In this document: positions 24,476-39,218 of the stretch, piece after piece
How positions within the stretch are numbered: the first letter of the stretch is position 1
Layout of the letters: each line of letters begins with the position of its first letter
Origin: Methylobacteriaceae bacterium
Lineage (GTDB): Bacteria > Pseudomonadota > Alphaproteobacteria > Rhizobiales > Beijerinckiaceae
NCBI GenBank assembly: GCA_947444195.1
Contig: CANEZL010000008.1
Location: 1 to 64,000 of the forward strand
Direction of reading: 5' to 3'
Length of the DNA: 64,000 bases
The notes under the pieces: model-generated
Told to the model about the DNA's origin: nothing
Database searches by the model: none
The model's input: only the letters and a program-made list of their open reading frames with translations
Position numbers and translations under genes: made by a program

Positions 24476-25093
24476 TCAGAAATCCCGCCGGCCCGTCTCG
24501 CCGCCGCGCGGGCTCAGCGCTGCGGTCTGGGGCTCGCCGTTCTTCGAGGCGAAGTAGGTGTAGGACAGGGTCATCTCGACGAGATGATCCGTGTTCGAAT
24601 CCTTGCGCAGGGCCGGGTCGACGTAGAACACCACCGGCACGTCCATGGTCTCGCCCGGCTGCAGGGTCTGCTCCTTGAAGCAGAAGCACTCGACCTTGAC
24701 GAAGTAGCCGCCCATCAGGCCGGGCTGCACGTTGAAGGTTGCGATGCCCGTCGTCGGCACGGTGGCGGTGTTGCGCACCTTGAAGAACACCGTCTGCGTC
24801 TCGCCCAGCGGCGCCGCGACGGTGCGGGTCTCGGCCCGGAACTTCCAGGGCAGGCCCGGCGCGACGTTGGTGTCGAAGTGGACCAGCATGGTGTCGCCGG
24901 CCCGCGCCGCGGCCGCGACGGGAGCGGGTCCCTGGCGTGGGGTGCCGTCGTAGCCCGTGGCCTTGCAGAAGGCGTCGTAGAGGGGCGCCGAGGCGAAGGC
25001 GAGGCCGATCATGCCGAGCGCGAGCCCGGCGCAGGCGAGGGCCGTGCGGGTGGCGTTGCGGTTCGGCGGGGTCCGTCCGGAAGGGGTCTGCAT
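24476..25093 (-). CDS. ctaG: Cytochrome c oxidase assembly protein CtaG (Cox11)
   Basis: Cox11/CtaG delivers copper to the CuB site of subunit I. The 205-residue protein has one N-terminal TM helix (ALACAGLALGMIGLAFASAPLY), the conserved FCKATGYDG segment just after it, and an Ig-like copper domain carrying the VECFCF copper-binding motif in the context GGYFVKVECFCFKEQTLQPGE. It ends with DHLVEMTLSYTYF. It lies just downstream of the small CoxF-like ORF (25098-25262) and upstream of coxC, the standard alphaproteobacterial order. Confidence 0.96.
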   Translation of the reverse strand: MQTPSGRTPPNRNATRTALACAGLALGMIGLAFASAPLYDAFCKATGYDGTPRQGPAPVAAAARAGDTMLVHFDTNVAPGLPWKFRAETRTVAAPLGETQTVFFKVRNTATVPTTGIATFNVQPGLMGGYFVKVECFCFKEQTLQPGETMDVPVVFYVDPALRKDSNTDHLVEMTLSYTYFASKNGEPQTAALSPRGGETGRRDF

Positions 25094-25097
25094 CGGA

Positions 25098-25262
25098 TCA
25101 GAGCGGGCGGCTGAGGACCTGGGGTCCGAGCTTGGCGATGGTCAGGGCGAAGAAGAGCAGCACCATCGCGCCGAGCGCCAGGGCGATCGCCACCGAGCGC
25201 TTGCGGCGGCGCGCCTCCTCCTCGGGCGTCAGGGGTCGGACCTGGATCTTGGGATCGAGCAT
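25098..25262 (-). CDS. CoxF-like small membrane protein (54 aa)
   Basis: A 54-residue ORF between ctaB and ctaG, starting at ATG 25262 with MLDPKIQVRPLTPEEEARRR, then one TM helix (SVAIALALGAMVLLFFALTIAKLG) and a short tail ending in LSRPL. Its position, size and single-helix layout match the small CoxF-type protein found between ctaB and ctaG in many alphaproteobacterial oxidase operons. It starts 9 bp after the ctaB stop, and its own stop lies 4 bp before ctaG, which supports a real gene. Function in oxidase assembly is presumed, not shown. Confidence 0.8.
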   Translation of the reverse strand: MLDPKIQVRPLTPEEEARRRKRSVAIALALGAMVLLFFALTIAKLGPQVLSRPL

Positions 25263-25271
25263 CACGGACAA

Positions 25272-26225
25272 TCAGGCGAGGACGGGCCGGAACAGGCCGA
25301 GGCCTTGCTCGGCCAGAAGCGCGGCGAAGAGCAGGAACAGGTAGAGGATCGAGAAGGCGAACATGCCCATGGCCGCCCGCTTCTCGGCCTCGCCCTCGCG
25401 GTTGCGCAGGACCTGGACGCTGAAGGCCAGCATGCCGAGCCCGCCGAGCAGGGCGATCACCGCGTAGACGAGGCCGCCGAAGCCGAGGGCGACCGGCGCG
25501 AGGCTGAGGGGTGCCAGCAGGAGCGTGTAGTAGACGATCTGGCGGCGGGTGGAGGCGGGGCCCGCCACGTTCGGCATCATCGGGATGCCGGCCTTGGCGT
25601 ACTCGCCGGCCTTGACCAGGGCGAGTGCCCAGAAATGCGGCGGCGTCCAGATGAAGATGATGGCGAACAGCACCAGGGACTCGATGCCCACCGTGCCGCT
25701 GATCACCGCCTGGCCGATCACCGGGGGGAGGGCGCCGGCCGCGCCGCCGATGACGATGTTCTGCGCGGTCGCCCGCTTCAGCCACATCGAGTAGATCACC
25801 GCGTAGAACACGATGGTGAAGGCGAGGAGCCCCGCGGCGAGCCAGTTGGCGGCGAGCCCGAGGATCAGCACCGAGCCCACCGAGAGGACGAGGCCGAAGG
25901 ACAGAGCCTCGTCGGGCCGGATGCGCCCGTCCGGAATCGGCCGCTTGGCGGTGCGGGTCATCACCGCGTCGATGTCGGCGTCCCACCACATGTTGAGGCA
26001 GCCCGAGGCGCCGGCCCCGACCGCGATCATCAGGAGCGAGATCCCGGCGATCACCGGGGATACGTGCCCGTGGGAGACCACCATCCCGACGAGGGCGGTG
26101 AAGATGACGAGCACCATCACCCGCGGCTTCAGCAGCGCGAAGTAGTCCCGCACGTCGCCGCCGGCGGCGGGTGCGAAGGCCTCGCTCTCGGCGGGGATGG
26201 CGTTGGTGAGACTCGTCATCGACAT
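25272..26225 (-). CDS. ctaB: Protoheme IX farnesyltransferase CtaB
   Basis: CtaB (Cox10) converts heme b to heme o, a precursor of heme a for the oxidase. The 317-residue multi-pass membrane protein of the UbiA superfamily contains the prenyl-diphosphate motif [19 protein letters not shown] and the second Asp-poor loop region [19 protein letters not shown], plus [12 protein letters not shown], typical of CtaB. Two ATGs six bases apart are possible (26225 and 26219); the first has AGAG six bases upstream. It is separated from coxA by a 306-bp gap with strong hairpins. Confidence 0.95.
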   Translation of the reverse strand: MSMTSLTNAIPAESEAFAPAAGGDVRDYFALLKPRVMVLVIFTALVGMVVSHGHVSPVIAGISLLMIAVGAGASGCLNMWWDADIDAVMTRTAKRPIPDGRIRPDEALSFGLVLSVGSVLILGLAANWLAAGLLAFTIVFYAVIYSMWLKRATAQNIVIGGAAGALPPVIGQAVISGTVGIESLVLFAIIFIWTPPHFWALALVKAGEYAKAGIPMMPNVAGPASTRRQIVYYTLLLAPLSLAPVALGFGGLVYAVIALLGGLGMLAFSVQVLRNREGEAEKRAAMGMFAFSILYLFLLFAALLAEQGLGLFRPVLA

Positions 26226-26531
26226 CACTGACTCTGGCGCGCCGCAGGTCCGGGCGGCGGTGAGAAGACGATCCGGAACGATCCCGGACATGCGGGCCTG
26301 CTGCGGCCGCCGCCTCGGGTCGGGGAGGTTCGCCCTTTCCGGGACGCCGTGGCGCGGCGTCCGGGGAAGGGCGAGGACCGGAAGCGCGGTCCTCGCGAGG
26401 GCCCGGGAGATCCCGGGCCCCTGGTCGTTCTAGGGCCGTGCCCGATCGCGTTGCAATCGTCCACGGCTCTAACCCTTTGTTTTAGCGCGCTCTCTTGCGC
26501 CGAACCGACGTTCACTTCGGCGGAGAGCGCT
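26226..26531. other. Structured gap between coxA and ctaB with three stacked hairpins
   Basis: No ORF is supported in this 306-bp gap. It holds three successive stems: 26333-26377 (about 17-bp imperfect arms around TGGCG), 26371-26396 (GCGAGGACCG with CGGTCCTCGC, overlapping the first arm) and 26399-26420 (10-bp perfect arms around GA). None is followed by a T-run on the minus strand. They may reduce read-through from coxA into ctaB or stabilise the coxA 3' end. Confidence 0.55.
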
Positions 26532-28160
26532 CTAGTGGTGGCCCGGCTCGTCGACGATGCGGGGCAGCGTCTCGAACTGGTGGAAGGGCGGCGGCGAGGA
26601 CAGGGTCCATTCCAGGGTGGTGGCACCCTCGCCCCAGGGATTGTCCGCGGCCCGCTCCTTGGAGCGGAAGGCCAGGATCACGCCGATCACGAACACGAAC
26701 ATGCCGAGCGCGAAGATGTGGCCGCCGTAGGTCGAGACCTTGTGCCAGCCCGCGAACGCCTCCGGGTAGTCGGCGTAGCGGCGCGGCATGCCGGCGAGAC
26801 CCAGGAAGTGCATCGGGAAGAACAGGACGTTCGCGCCGATGAAGGCCAGCCAGAAGTGCAGCTTGCCCGCCCATTCGGGGATGATGTGGCCGGTCATCTT
26901 CGGGAACCAGTAGTAGACACCGGCGAAGATGATGAACACGGCACCGAGCGAGAGCACGTAGTGGAAGTGCGCGACCACGTAGTAGGTGTCGTGCAGGTAC
27001 TTGTCGACGGCAGAGTTCGCCAGCACCACGCCGGTGACGCCGCCCACGGTGAAGAGGAAGATGAAGCCGACCGCCCAGTGCATGGCGGCGGTGAAGCGGA
27101 TCGAGCCGCCCCACATCGTGGCGATCCAGGAGAAGATCTTCACGCCGGTGGGCACGGCGATGACCATGGTCGCGAAGACGAAGTAGGACTGCGTCTGGAG
27201 CGACAGGCCGACCGTGTACATGTGGTGCGCCCACACCACGAAGCCGACGACGCCGATCGCCACCATCGCGTAGGCCATCGCGAGGTAGCCGAAGACGGGC
27301 TTCCTCGAGAAGGTGGCGATGATGTGCGAGACGATGCCGAAGGCCGGCAGGATCATGATGTACACTTCGGGGTGACCGAAGAACCAGAACAGGTGCTGCC
27401 ACAGGATCGGGTCGCCGCCGCCGGCCGGGTCGAAGAAGGTCGTGCCGAAGTTGCGGTCGGTGAGCAGCATCGTGATCGCGCCGGCGAGAACCGGGAGCGA
27501 CAGGAGCAGCAGGAAGGCGGTGACGAGCTCGGCCCAGGCGAAGAGCGGCATCTTGTGCAGCGTCATGCCGGGGGCGCGCATGTTGAGGATGGTAGTGATG
27601 AAGTTGATGGCGCCGAGGATCGAGCCCGCGCCGGAGAGGTGCAGGGCGAAGATCGCGAAGTCGACGGCCGGGCCCGGATGGCCCGCGGCCGAGAGCGGCG
27701 GGTAGACCGTCCAGCCCGTGCCTGCGCCGTTGGCTCCGGGTGCGCCCTCGACGAAGAGGGAGCAGACGAGGCTCATGAAGCCCGCCACCGTCAGCCAGAA
27801 CGAGATGTTGTTCATGCGCGGGAACGCCATGTCCGGCGCGCCGATCATCAGGGGCACGAACCAGTTGCCGAAGCCGCCGATGAGGGCCGGCATCACCATG
27901 AAGAACACCATGATGAGGCCGTGGCCGGTGACGAACACGTTGTAGGTCGCCGGGTTGGAGAAGTACTGCAGGCCGGGCTCCTCCATCTCCATGCGGATGC
28001 CGAAGGAGAGGAACGCGCCGACCATGCCCGCGCAGAAGGCGAACAGCAGGTAGAGCGTGCCGATGTCCTTGTGGTTCGTGGACAGGAACCAGCGGGCGAA
28101 GAAGCTTGGCTTGTGGTCGTCGTGGGCGTCATGCCCCGCATGTGCTGCGGCTGTGGCCAT
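26532..28160 (-). CDS. coxA: Cytochrome c oxidase subunit I (aa3 type)
   Basis: The 542-residue catalytic subunit that binds heme a, heme a3 and CuB and pumps protons. Visible signatures include [14 protein letters not shown] at the N-terminus, [19 protein letters not shown] (CuB His cross-linked to Tyr), [16 protein letters not shown], the K-pathway region and [19 protein letters not shown], which carries the heme ligands. About twelve TM helices are evident. The ATG at 28160 follows an AGGG about 10 nt upstream; the 22-residue extension to 28226 is hydrophilic and was rejected. It is preceded 92 bp upstream by coxB on the same strand. Confidence 0.98.
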   Translation of the reverse strand: MATAAAHAGHDAHDDHKPSFFARWFLSTNHKDIGTLYLLFAFCAGMVGAFLSFGIRMEMEEPGLQYFSNPATYNVFVTGHGLIMVFFMVMPALIGGFGNWFVPLMIGAPDMAFPRMNNISFWLTVAGFMSLVCSLFVEGAPGANGAGTGWTVYPPLSAAGHPGPAVDFAIFALHLSGAGSILGAINFITTILNMRAPGMTLHKMPLFAWAELVTAFLLLLSLPVLAGAITMLLTDRNFGTTFFDPAGGGDPILWQHLFWFFGHPEVYIMILPAFGIVSHIIATFSRKPVFGYLAMAYAMVAIGVVGFVVWAHHMYTVGLSLQTQSYFVFATMVIAVPTGVKIFSWIATMWGGSIRFTAAMHWAVGFIFLFTVGGVTGVVLANSAVDKYLHDTYYVVAHFHYVLSLGAVFIIFAGVYYWFPKMTGHIIPEWAGKLHFWLAFIGANVLFFPMHFLGLAGMPRRYADYPEAFAGWHKVSTYGGHIFALGMFVFVIGVILAFRSKERAADNPWGEGATTLEWTLSSPPPFHQFETLPRIVDEPGHH

Positions 28161-28252
28161 GGTTTGCGAACCCTGGTGCTTTGAGTCGGTCTGATCTCGC
28201 GATTGGTCGGGACCGGGGCTTCGCACTCAGGCGGCCCCGGCCGGAATGGCCG

Positions 28253-29092
28253 TCAGCGGGCGTCGGCGAACTTCGCGCCGTCGTCGAGACGGGCGTACTT
28301 CGTCTTCGCCTCGGTGAGCCACTGGGCGTAGGCCGCATCGCTGACCACGCGCACGGTGATCGGCATGTAGGCGTGGCGCTGGCCGCAGAGCTCCGAGCAC
28401 TGGCCGTGATAGACGCCCTCCTTCTCTGCCTTGAACCAGAACTGGTTCAGGCGGCCGGTCACGGCGTCGATCTTGAAGCCGAAGGACGGCACCGCCCAGG
28501 AATGCAGCACGTCGGTGGAGGTGACCTGGATCTTCACGATCTTGTTCACCGGCACGACCATGTCGTTGTCGGTGGCGAGCAGCTTGGGCTGCTTGTCCTC
28601 GTCCAGGTTGGCGTCGAAGGTGAAGCCGCCGCCCTGGTCGGTCTGCGGGTACTCGTAGGACCAGTACCAGGCATGGCCGATGACCTTCACGGTCACGTCG
28701 GCCTTGGGGTCGGAGAGCTGCGTGCGCAGGAGGCGGAAGGACGGGATCGCCACGGCGACGAGAATCAGGACCGGGATGATGGTCCAGGCCACCTCGATGG
28801 CGGTGTTGTGGGTGGTGCGCGACGGGGTCGGGTTCCGCTTCTCGCTGAAGCGGTAGATGCACCACACGATCAGCGCGAGCACGAAGAGCGAGATGCCCAG
28901 CGAGAGCCAGTGCAGGCCCTGCTCGAAGGTGTGGATGTCGCGCGCGTTCTCGGTGACGGCGACCTGACGGTCCATCTGCCACGGAACCGGCTGGCCGACG
29001 CCGGCGGCAAGCCCCTGCACAGAGGTGGCGAGAAGGGTGGCGAGCGCGGCCACCCCTGACAAGAATGGTGTTTTCGTCCGCGCCGTCCGCAT
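28253..29092 (-). CDS. coxB: Cytochrome c oxidase subunit II
   Basis: The 279-residue subunit II accepts electrons from cytochrome c at the CuA centre. A signal peptide (FLSGVAALATLLATSVQGLAAG) is followed by two TM helices (~60-85 and ~100-120) and a periplasmic cupredoxin domain. The CuA ligands are seen in DVLHSWAVPSFGFK and GQCSELCGQRHAYMP (two Cys, His, Met), and HAWYWSYEYP supplies the aromatic electron-entry patch. There is no fused cytochrome c domain. It is the first gene of the cox operon, reading away from fdhD. Confidence 0.97.
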   Translation of the reverse strand: MRTARTKTPFLSGVAALATLLATSVQGLAAGVGQPVPWQMDRQVAVTENARDIHTFEQGLHWLSLGISLFVLALIVWCIYRFSEKRNPTPSRTTHNTAIEVAWTIIPVLILVAVAIPSFRLLRTQLSDPKADVTVKVIGHAWYWSYEYPQTDQGGGFTFDANLDEDKQPKLLATDNDMVVPVNKIVKIQVTSTDVLHSWAVPSFGFKIDAVTGRLNQFWFKAEKEGVYHGQCSELCGQRHAYMPITVRVVSDAAYAQWLTEAKTKYARLDDGAKFADAR

Positions 29093-29380
29093 GTGTCTCT
29101 CGTTGCTCCCCTGGGAGGCTGTTATTGTGACCGCGCGGCCCCCTCGGCGTGGGTTACGCGCGCGGCCGACCCCGCGGTTGCCCGGTCCTTCGGACCGGAG
29201 CCTTCCGATCGCGGTGTCAGATCACATGGGCGTGCAAGGCGCAACCGTACAAGCGTCGCAGGATGCGCTTTCCCGGCACGGGGGCGGCACGAATCCGCGA
29301 CGGGAACGGACCCGCGCGGCCGCCGGCTTGCTATACGGCATCCCCATATGGCGGATCCCCGATCCGCCGCGGAGGCGCCG

Positions 29381-30208
29381 ATGCCCACCACCGAATCCGA
29401 TGCCCCGCCGGCCACGGCGCTCCCCGTGCCGACGCGGATCCTGGCCTATCGCGGCCGGGCGCCGGAGGCCGCCGAGCGCGCGCTGGCCGTGGAGATGCCG
29501 GTCAACCTCGTCTACGGCAGCGTGCCCTACGCGGTGATGATGACCACGCCCGCCGACCTCGCCGACTTCGCCTACGGCTTCAGCCTGACGGAGGGGATCG
29601 TGGAGGCGGCCGCGGAGATCCGCGGCGTGGCCGTCGAGACGGCCGAGGATGGCTTGCGCCTCCTCGTCGACCTCGCCCCCGGGCGCCTGCGCGAGCACCT
29701 CGCCCGCAAGCGCGCCATCAGCGGGCGCACGGGCTGTGGGGTCTGCGGGATCGAGGATCTCGCCGGACTTCCGCGGGCCGCGGGGGCGAGCGCGCCCGCG
29801 CTCGACCTGTCGCTCGCCGCAGTGGAGCGCGCGCTGGCCGCCCTCGGCGACGCGCAGGCGCTCAACCGCGAGACCCGCGCCGTCCACGCCGCCGCCTGGG
29901 CCGACCGGGACGGCACCCTCGTGGCGGTGCGCGAGGATGTCGGGCGCCACAACGCCCTGGACAAGCTGATCGGCGCGCTGATGCGCTCCGGCCGCGACCC
30001 GGCGACGGGCTTCGCGGTGATCACCAGCCGCTGCTCGTTCGAGATGGTGGAGAAGGCCGCCCGCCTCGGAGCAGCGGCGATCGTCGCGATCTCCGCGCCG
30101 ACCTCCCTGGCCCTGGAGCGCGCCCGCGCCCACGGCATGACGCTCTGCGCCATCGCGCGCTCGGACACGCTGACGGTGTTCTGCGGGGCGGAGCGGCTGG
30201 TCGATTGA
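29381..30208 (+). CDS. fdhD: Formate dehydrogenase accessory sulfurtransferase FdhD
   Basis: FdhD transfers sulfur from a cysteine desulfurase to the molybdenum or tungsten cofactor of formate dehydrogenases. The 275-residue protein carries the essential CxxC pair at C119 and C122 in GRTGCGVCGIEDL, plus VREDVGRHNALDKLIGALMR and ITSRCSFEMVEKAARLG, all typical of the family. I chose ATG 29381 (MPTTESDAPP) because GGAGG sits five bases upstream; ATG 29348 is a weaker alternative. In a methylotroph-like organism it would serve formate oxidation. It is divergent from coxB; no fdh structural gene is in the window. Confidence 0.93.
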   Translation: MPTTESDAPPATALPVPTRILAYRGRAPEAAERALAVEMPVNLVYGSVPYAVMMTTPADLADFAYGFSLTEGIVEAAAEIRGVAVETAEDGLRLLVDLAPGRLREHLARKRAISGRTGCGVCGIEDLAGLPRAAGASAPALDLSLAAVERALAALGDAQALNRETRAVHAAAWADRDGTLVAVREDVGRHNALDKLIGALMRSGRDPATGFAVITSRCSFEMVEKAARLGAAAIVAISAPTSLALERARAHGMTLCAIARSDTLTVFCGAERLVD

Positions 30209-30233
30209 GGCGGCCCGGGCGGACGCGCCCGCC

Positions 30234-31178
30234 TCACTGGGCGGAGGGGGTCCCGCCGTCCTTCTCCGTCACGCCCGGCACGATCGTGGCGCCGCCGATG
30301 ACGCGCACGTTGCGCTTGCCCTCGGGCGGGGTCTGCCAAGCCGGCTTCTCGGCGGGCTTGAGGTCCGCCGCCCGGGCCGGTGCCTCCTGCGCCTTCAAGG
30401 CCTCGGGCCGGCTCGCGGGGGGCAGGCCGGCCTCGGGCGCCTCGGGCGTCACCCGGGCCGCCTTCTCCGGAGGCTTCACGTCCGACAGGCGCGGCGCGGC
30501 CGGCTTCTCGCCCGGCGGGGTCGGGCGGGCGGCCCGGCGCGGGGCGGTCTGGCGGCCGGCCGCGTCCGGGTTGAGCCCGAGCGGGTTGCCGGCCGGATCG
30601 GTCGGCAGGGATCCGCGGGCGGCCTCGCGCACCGGCTCGCGGCGCGGGGTCTCGCGCGGTGAGGTCTCGCGCGGCAGGGGCTCGCGCGGCAGGGTCTCGG
30701 CGGCGCGGGGCACGGAGGGGAGCGGGCGCGCCCCGTAGGCGCCGCGCTCCTCCGGCGCGGGAATGCTGCCCGGCGGCACCGTGCGCCCGGCCATGCGCGG
30801 CTCGAAGCGCGGTGCCTCCTCCGCGGTCCAGCCGTAGCCCGGCGCGGGGCGGACCGGGCGGGCGACGGCGACCGGCCCGTCGAGGCGCTGGCGCCCGAGG
30901 ATGGCGCCGTCCTCCGCCGCGACGATCAGGCGGACGCGCTCGCCGCGCGGATCGAAGGCCTCCACCACGTAGTTGCGGCCGTCGAAGCGCGGACGGCCGA
31001 TGCCGGTGAAGCCGCGGTCGCCGAGGCGCCACGCCACCACGCGCGGCGGCAGGATCTCGTCGTCGAAGGCGTACTGCGCCCGCGCCGGGCCCGCGGCTCC
31101 GGCTACCAGGAGGCCGGCGGCCGCGATCAGGACGCGGAGGGACGGGAGGGCGGTGACGCTTCGCGGGCGGGTCTGCAT
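30234..31178 (-). CDS. Secreted proline-rich protein with PepSY-like N-domain
   Basis: I do not recognise a named family for the whole 314-residue protein. A signal peptide (SLRVLIAAAGLLVAGAAGPARAQ) is followed by a compact ~75-residue domain (FDDEILPPRVVAWRLGDRGF...NYVVEAFDPRGERVRLIVAAEDGAIL) that looks PepSY-like. The remainder is a disordered Pro/Arg/Ala-rich tail with Arg-Glu-Pro/Thr repeats (LPREPLPRETSPRETPRREP), ending with RNVRVIGGATIVPGVTEK. It is probably periplasmic or cell-envelope associated. It is convergent with fdhD and has a long non-coding stretch upstream. Confidence 0.75.
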   Translation of the reverse strand: MQTRPRSVTALPSLRVLIAAAGLLVAGAAGPARAQYAFDDEILPPRVVAWRLGDRGFTGIGRPRFDGRNYVVEAFDPRGERVRLIVAAEDGAILGRQRLDGPVAVARPVRPAPGYGWTAEEAPRFEPRMAGRTVPPGSIPAPEERGAYGARPLPSVPRAAETLPREPLPRETSPRETPRREPVREAARGSLPTDPAGNPLGLNPDAAGRQTAPRRAARPTPPGEKPAAPRLSDVKPPEKAARVTPEAPEAGLPPASRPEALKAQEAPARAADLKPAEKPAWQTPPEGKRNVRVIGGATIVPGVTEKDGGTPSAQ

Positions 31179-31815
31179 GCGCGTCTCGATCGTGCCTCGT
31201 CTTGCAAGGGATGGCGGGACCCGGCGGTCCCGGGGTTTCGGCGCGGCCCCGGAGCGGAGATCGTCCGCTCCGGGGCCGCGCGCGCAGGGTCGTTGCCCGC
31301 ATGCCGCTTGTGCTCGGCGGAGAATCGTTAACCGGACAAATCGGGCGAGAATGCGAGGGGGGCGTTCCGTCCGGAAGGCATGCGCCCGCGGGCCCGGCCC
31401 GGCCGCCGTCGTGGGGTGCCCCTGCGCCTGCGGCAAGGGCGGCCCGGTGACAAACCGCATGCCTCTTGCTGGAACGATTGGAATCTGTCAGTTTGCGTTT
31501 TTAGGACAGTACGACTGTCCCATTTGTCAGCGGGCGCCCCGAGGCGCCCTTCCACTGGGTCGAGGGTTTCGTCACGTGCGCACGGCGACGTCGAAACGCA
31601 TTCGCAAGCCGATCGCCGCTCCGGCGATTCGGGCCCACGCCGGCTGACGACGGGCTGGTGGCGAGCCCGCGGGTCGGCGGGCGCTTCCCCAGGGAAGAAC
31701 CGGTCTAACCCGACGAGACGAATTGACAGGCCCGGCATCGGTCGATGACCAGGCATGAAACATGCTGGTCCGCGGGACGGGCAGGACCGGGTCGAACGGG
31801 ATGGAAGATCAGGGC
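31179..31815. promoter_or_regulatory. Long non-coding region upstream of gltB with a palindromic operator candidate
   Basis: I see no convincing gene in these 637 bp. A locally AT-richer stretch near 31490-31530 contains the perfect inverted repeat GGACAGT-ACG-ACTGTCC (31504-31520), flanked by the direct repeats CTGTCAG (upstream) and TTGTCAG (downstream). A GC hairpin (GGGCGCC with GGCGCCC) follows at about 31532-31549. The cluster could be the gltB promoter/operator, or a leader of the secreted-protein gene on the other strand. Confidence 0.5.
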
Positions 31816-36516
<4,701 letters not shown>

Positions 36517-36538
36517 GCCTTCCTGGCATCCGCTTTGA

Positions 36539-36829
36539 ATGCGCATCACCTACGATGACGAGAAGCGCGCGCGCACCCTGCGCGAGCGCGGTCTCGATTT
36601 CGAGCGATGCGCCGAGATCTTCGACGGGACCGAGGTGACCCGTCAGGATACGCGAGACGATTACCGTGAGACGCGATGGGTAACCGTCGGGTATCTTGAG
36701 GATCGCCTCGTCGTGACGGTCTGGACGGAACGGGATGGTGCGCGGCGGATCATCAGCTTGAGGAAGGCCAATGAGCGGGAGCAAGCGCGCTTCGGCGCAC
36801 GACTCAGATCGGCCGGTCTCCCCCGATGA
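36539..36829 (+). CDS. brnT: BrnT family ribonuclease toxin
   Basis: The 96-residue protein fits the BrnT (DUF4258-like) toxin family, a RelE-fold ribonuclease. Typical features are the N-terminal MRITYDDEKRARTLRERGLDFE, the central VTRQDTRDDYRETRWVTVGYLEDRLVVTVWTER, and the C-terminal [16 protein letters not shown] with the catalytic Arg/Lys-rich helix. It begins 22 bp after the gltB stop codon. The 3' end overlaps the BrnA start by 59 bp, the usual arrangement for this module. No good Shine-Dalgarno is visible. Confidence 0.9.
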   Translation: MRITYDDEKRARTLRERGLDFERCAEIFDGTEVTRQDTRDDYRETRWVTVGYLEDRLVVTVWTERDGARRIISLRKANEREQARFGARLRSAGLPR

Positions 36830-37061
36830 GATCGGCTGGGATCCGGACGATGCTCCGGAACTGGACGAGCGCTGGTTCACGGAGGCCGACCTGCGCATCG
36901 GCGGGACCATGGTTCGCCGGGGGCAGCGACCGAGCGAGACCGAGCCTGTGATCCTTCCGACCGCGCTCGTCGAGCCGTTCCGCGCCCGGGGAGCCGACTG
37001 GCAGGTCCGGATCGAGAGGGCGCTGAAAGAATGGTTGGCGGAGCATCCGGAGCGGATGTGA
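36771..37061 (+). CDS. brnA: BrnA family antitoxin
   Basis: A 96-residue BrnA-type antitoxin and transcriptional repressor. The family motif [16 protein letters not shown] is present (residues ~26-41), followed by [42 protein letters not shown], a ribbon-helix-helix-like C-terminal DNA-binding domain. It is predicted to neutralise the BrnT product and repress the pair. It overlaps brnT by 59 bp and ends 82 bp before gltD. Because it lies inside a metabolic operon, its repression of transcription could affect gltD only if no separate gltD promoter exists. Confidence 0.88.
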   Translation: MSGSKRASAHDSDRPVSPDEIGWDPDDAPELDERWFTEADLRIGGTMVRRGQRPSETEPVILPTALVEPFRARGADWQVRIERALKEWLAEHPERM

Positions 37062-37143
37062 TCCGAGGCGTCACGAGCGGATATCCGGCTCGTGGGAGTT
37101 GTGGCTGGTCCCGTCGCGAGAGGGGCAGGAAGAGACGAGCACG

Positions 37144-38577
<1,434 letters not shown>

Positions 38578-38600
38578 GGACCCGCAGGGTCCGCGGTTTC

Positions 38601-38632
38601 GAAGGGCGCGCCGGGCGATCGGCGCGCCCTTC
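38601..38632 (+). terminator. Terminator-like hairpin after gltD
   Basis: A perfect 12-bp stem (GAAGGGCGCGCC with GGCGCGCCCTTC) with an 8-nt loop begins 23 bp past the gltD stop. It lacks a T-run but is the strongest secondary structure of the gap. Confidence 0.6.
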
Positions 38633-39218
38633 GCCGTTCACGATCTGGGAGCGGGCGCCTCTCGACTCCCTTGCGGGGAAGCGCCGGAGTCGGGAGCAGC
38701 GGAGGATCGATCGCGGCGCTGCCTTCTGACACCCCGCTCCCTCCGCGCCGGGCTACAGGATTCACAAAACGCGTAGGGCCGCACGCTCTCCCTCCCCCCT
38801 GAAGCGGGGCAGGGTGGCCCCCGAAGGGGGTCGGGTGAGGGGAGCGACGGTGCAGGACAGCGCTCGGCATCGACGTTTCGCCTTTGCCGGAATCGGGGTT
38901 CCCCTCTCCCGCCTCGCTGCGCTCGGCACCCTCCCCCACAGAGGGGGGAGGGAGAGCGCGGAGACGACTGCCTGTGATGTGTGAATACGGTAGCTGCGCA
39001 GGGGCAGGATGATCGCATGTGGCGATCAAGCCGTTTCCGGTGTCGTTCCGGGTCGCTCGAAGAGCGAGCCCGAACCCGGAGGGGCGCGCGGCGCGTGCAA
39101 CCCATGAGCACCGTCATGGCCCATCTTGCCTTTTCGGTGGGCCTGGATCTAGGCACCGCTCCGCGGCCCCGGGATGACGGTGCGGGGCGTGTTTCGAAGC
39201 GATCGACCGGAGCCCGTA
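38633..39218. other. Non-coding region with intergenic repeat between gltD and SGNH hydrolase genes
   Basis: These 586 bp contain no gene that I can support. They include a large inverted repeat (see the entry at 38784-38958) and stretches such as GGGATGACGG resembling commonly repeated intergenic DNA. The SGNH gene on the minus strand ends at 39219. Confidence 0.5.
38784..38958. repeat. Inverted-repeat intergenic element with 17-bp perfect arms
   Basis: CGCTCTCCCTCCCCCCT at 38784-38800 is matched by its exact complement at 38942-38958, 141 bp apart. The interior holds further complementary C-rich and G-rich runs (GGGTGAGGGG, CCCCTCTCCCG). The shape is that of a repetitive intergenic element or MITE-like sequence rather than a gene. 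Confidence 0.6.

Noticed and set aside
30234-31302. A second overlapping ORF within the proline-rich secreted protein region on the same strand
   Set aside because: An out-of-frame shadow; the chosen frame has the signal peptide and folded N-domain.
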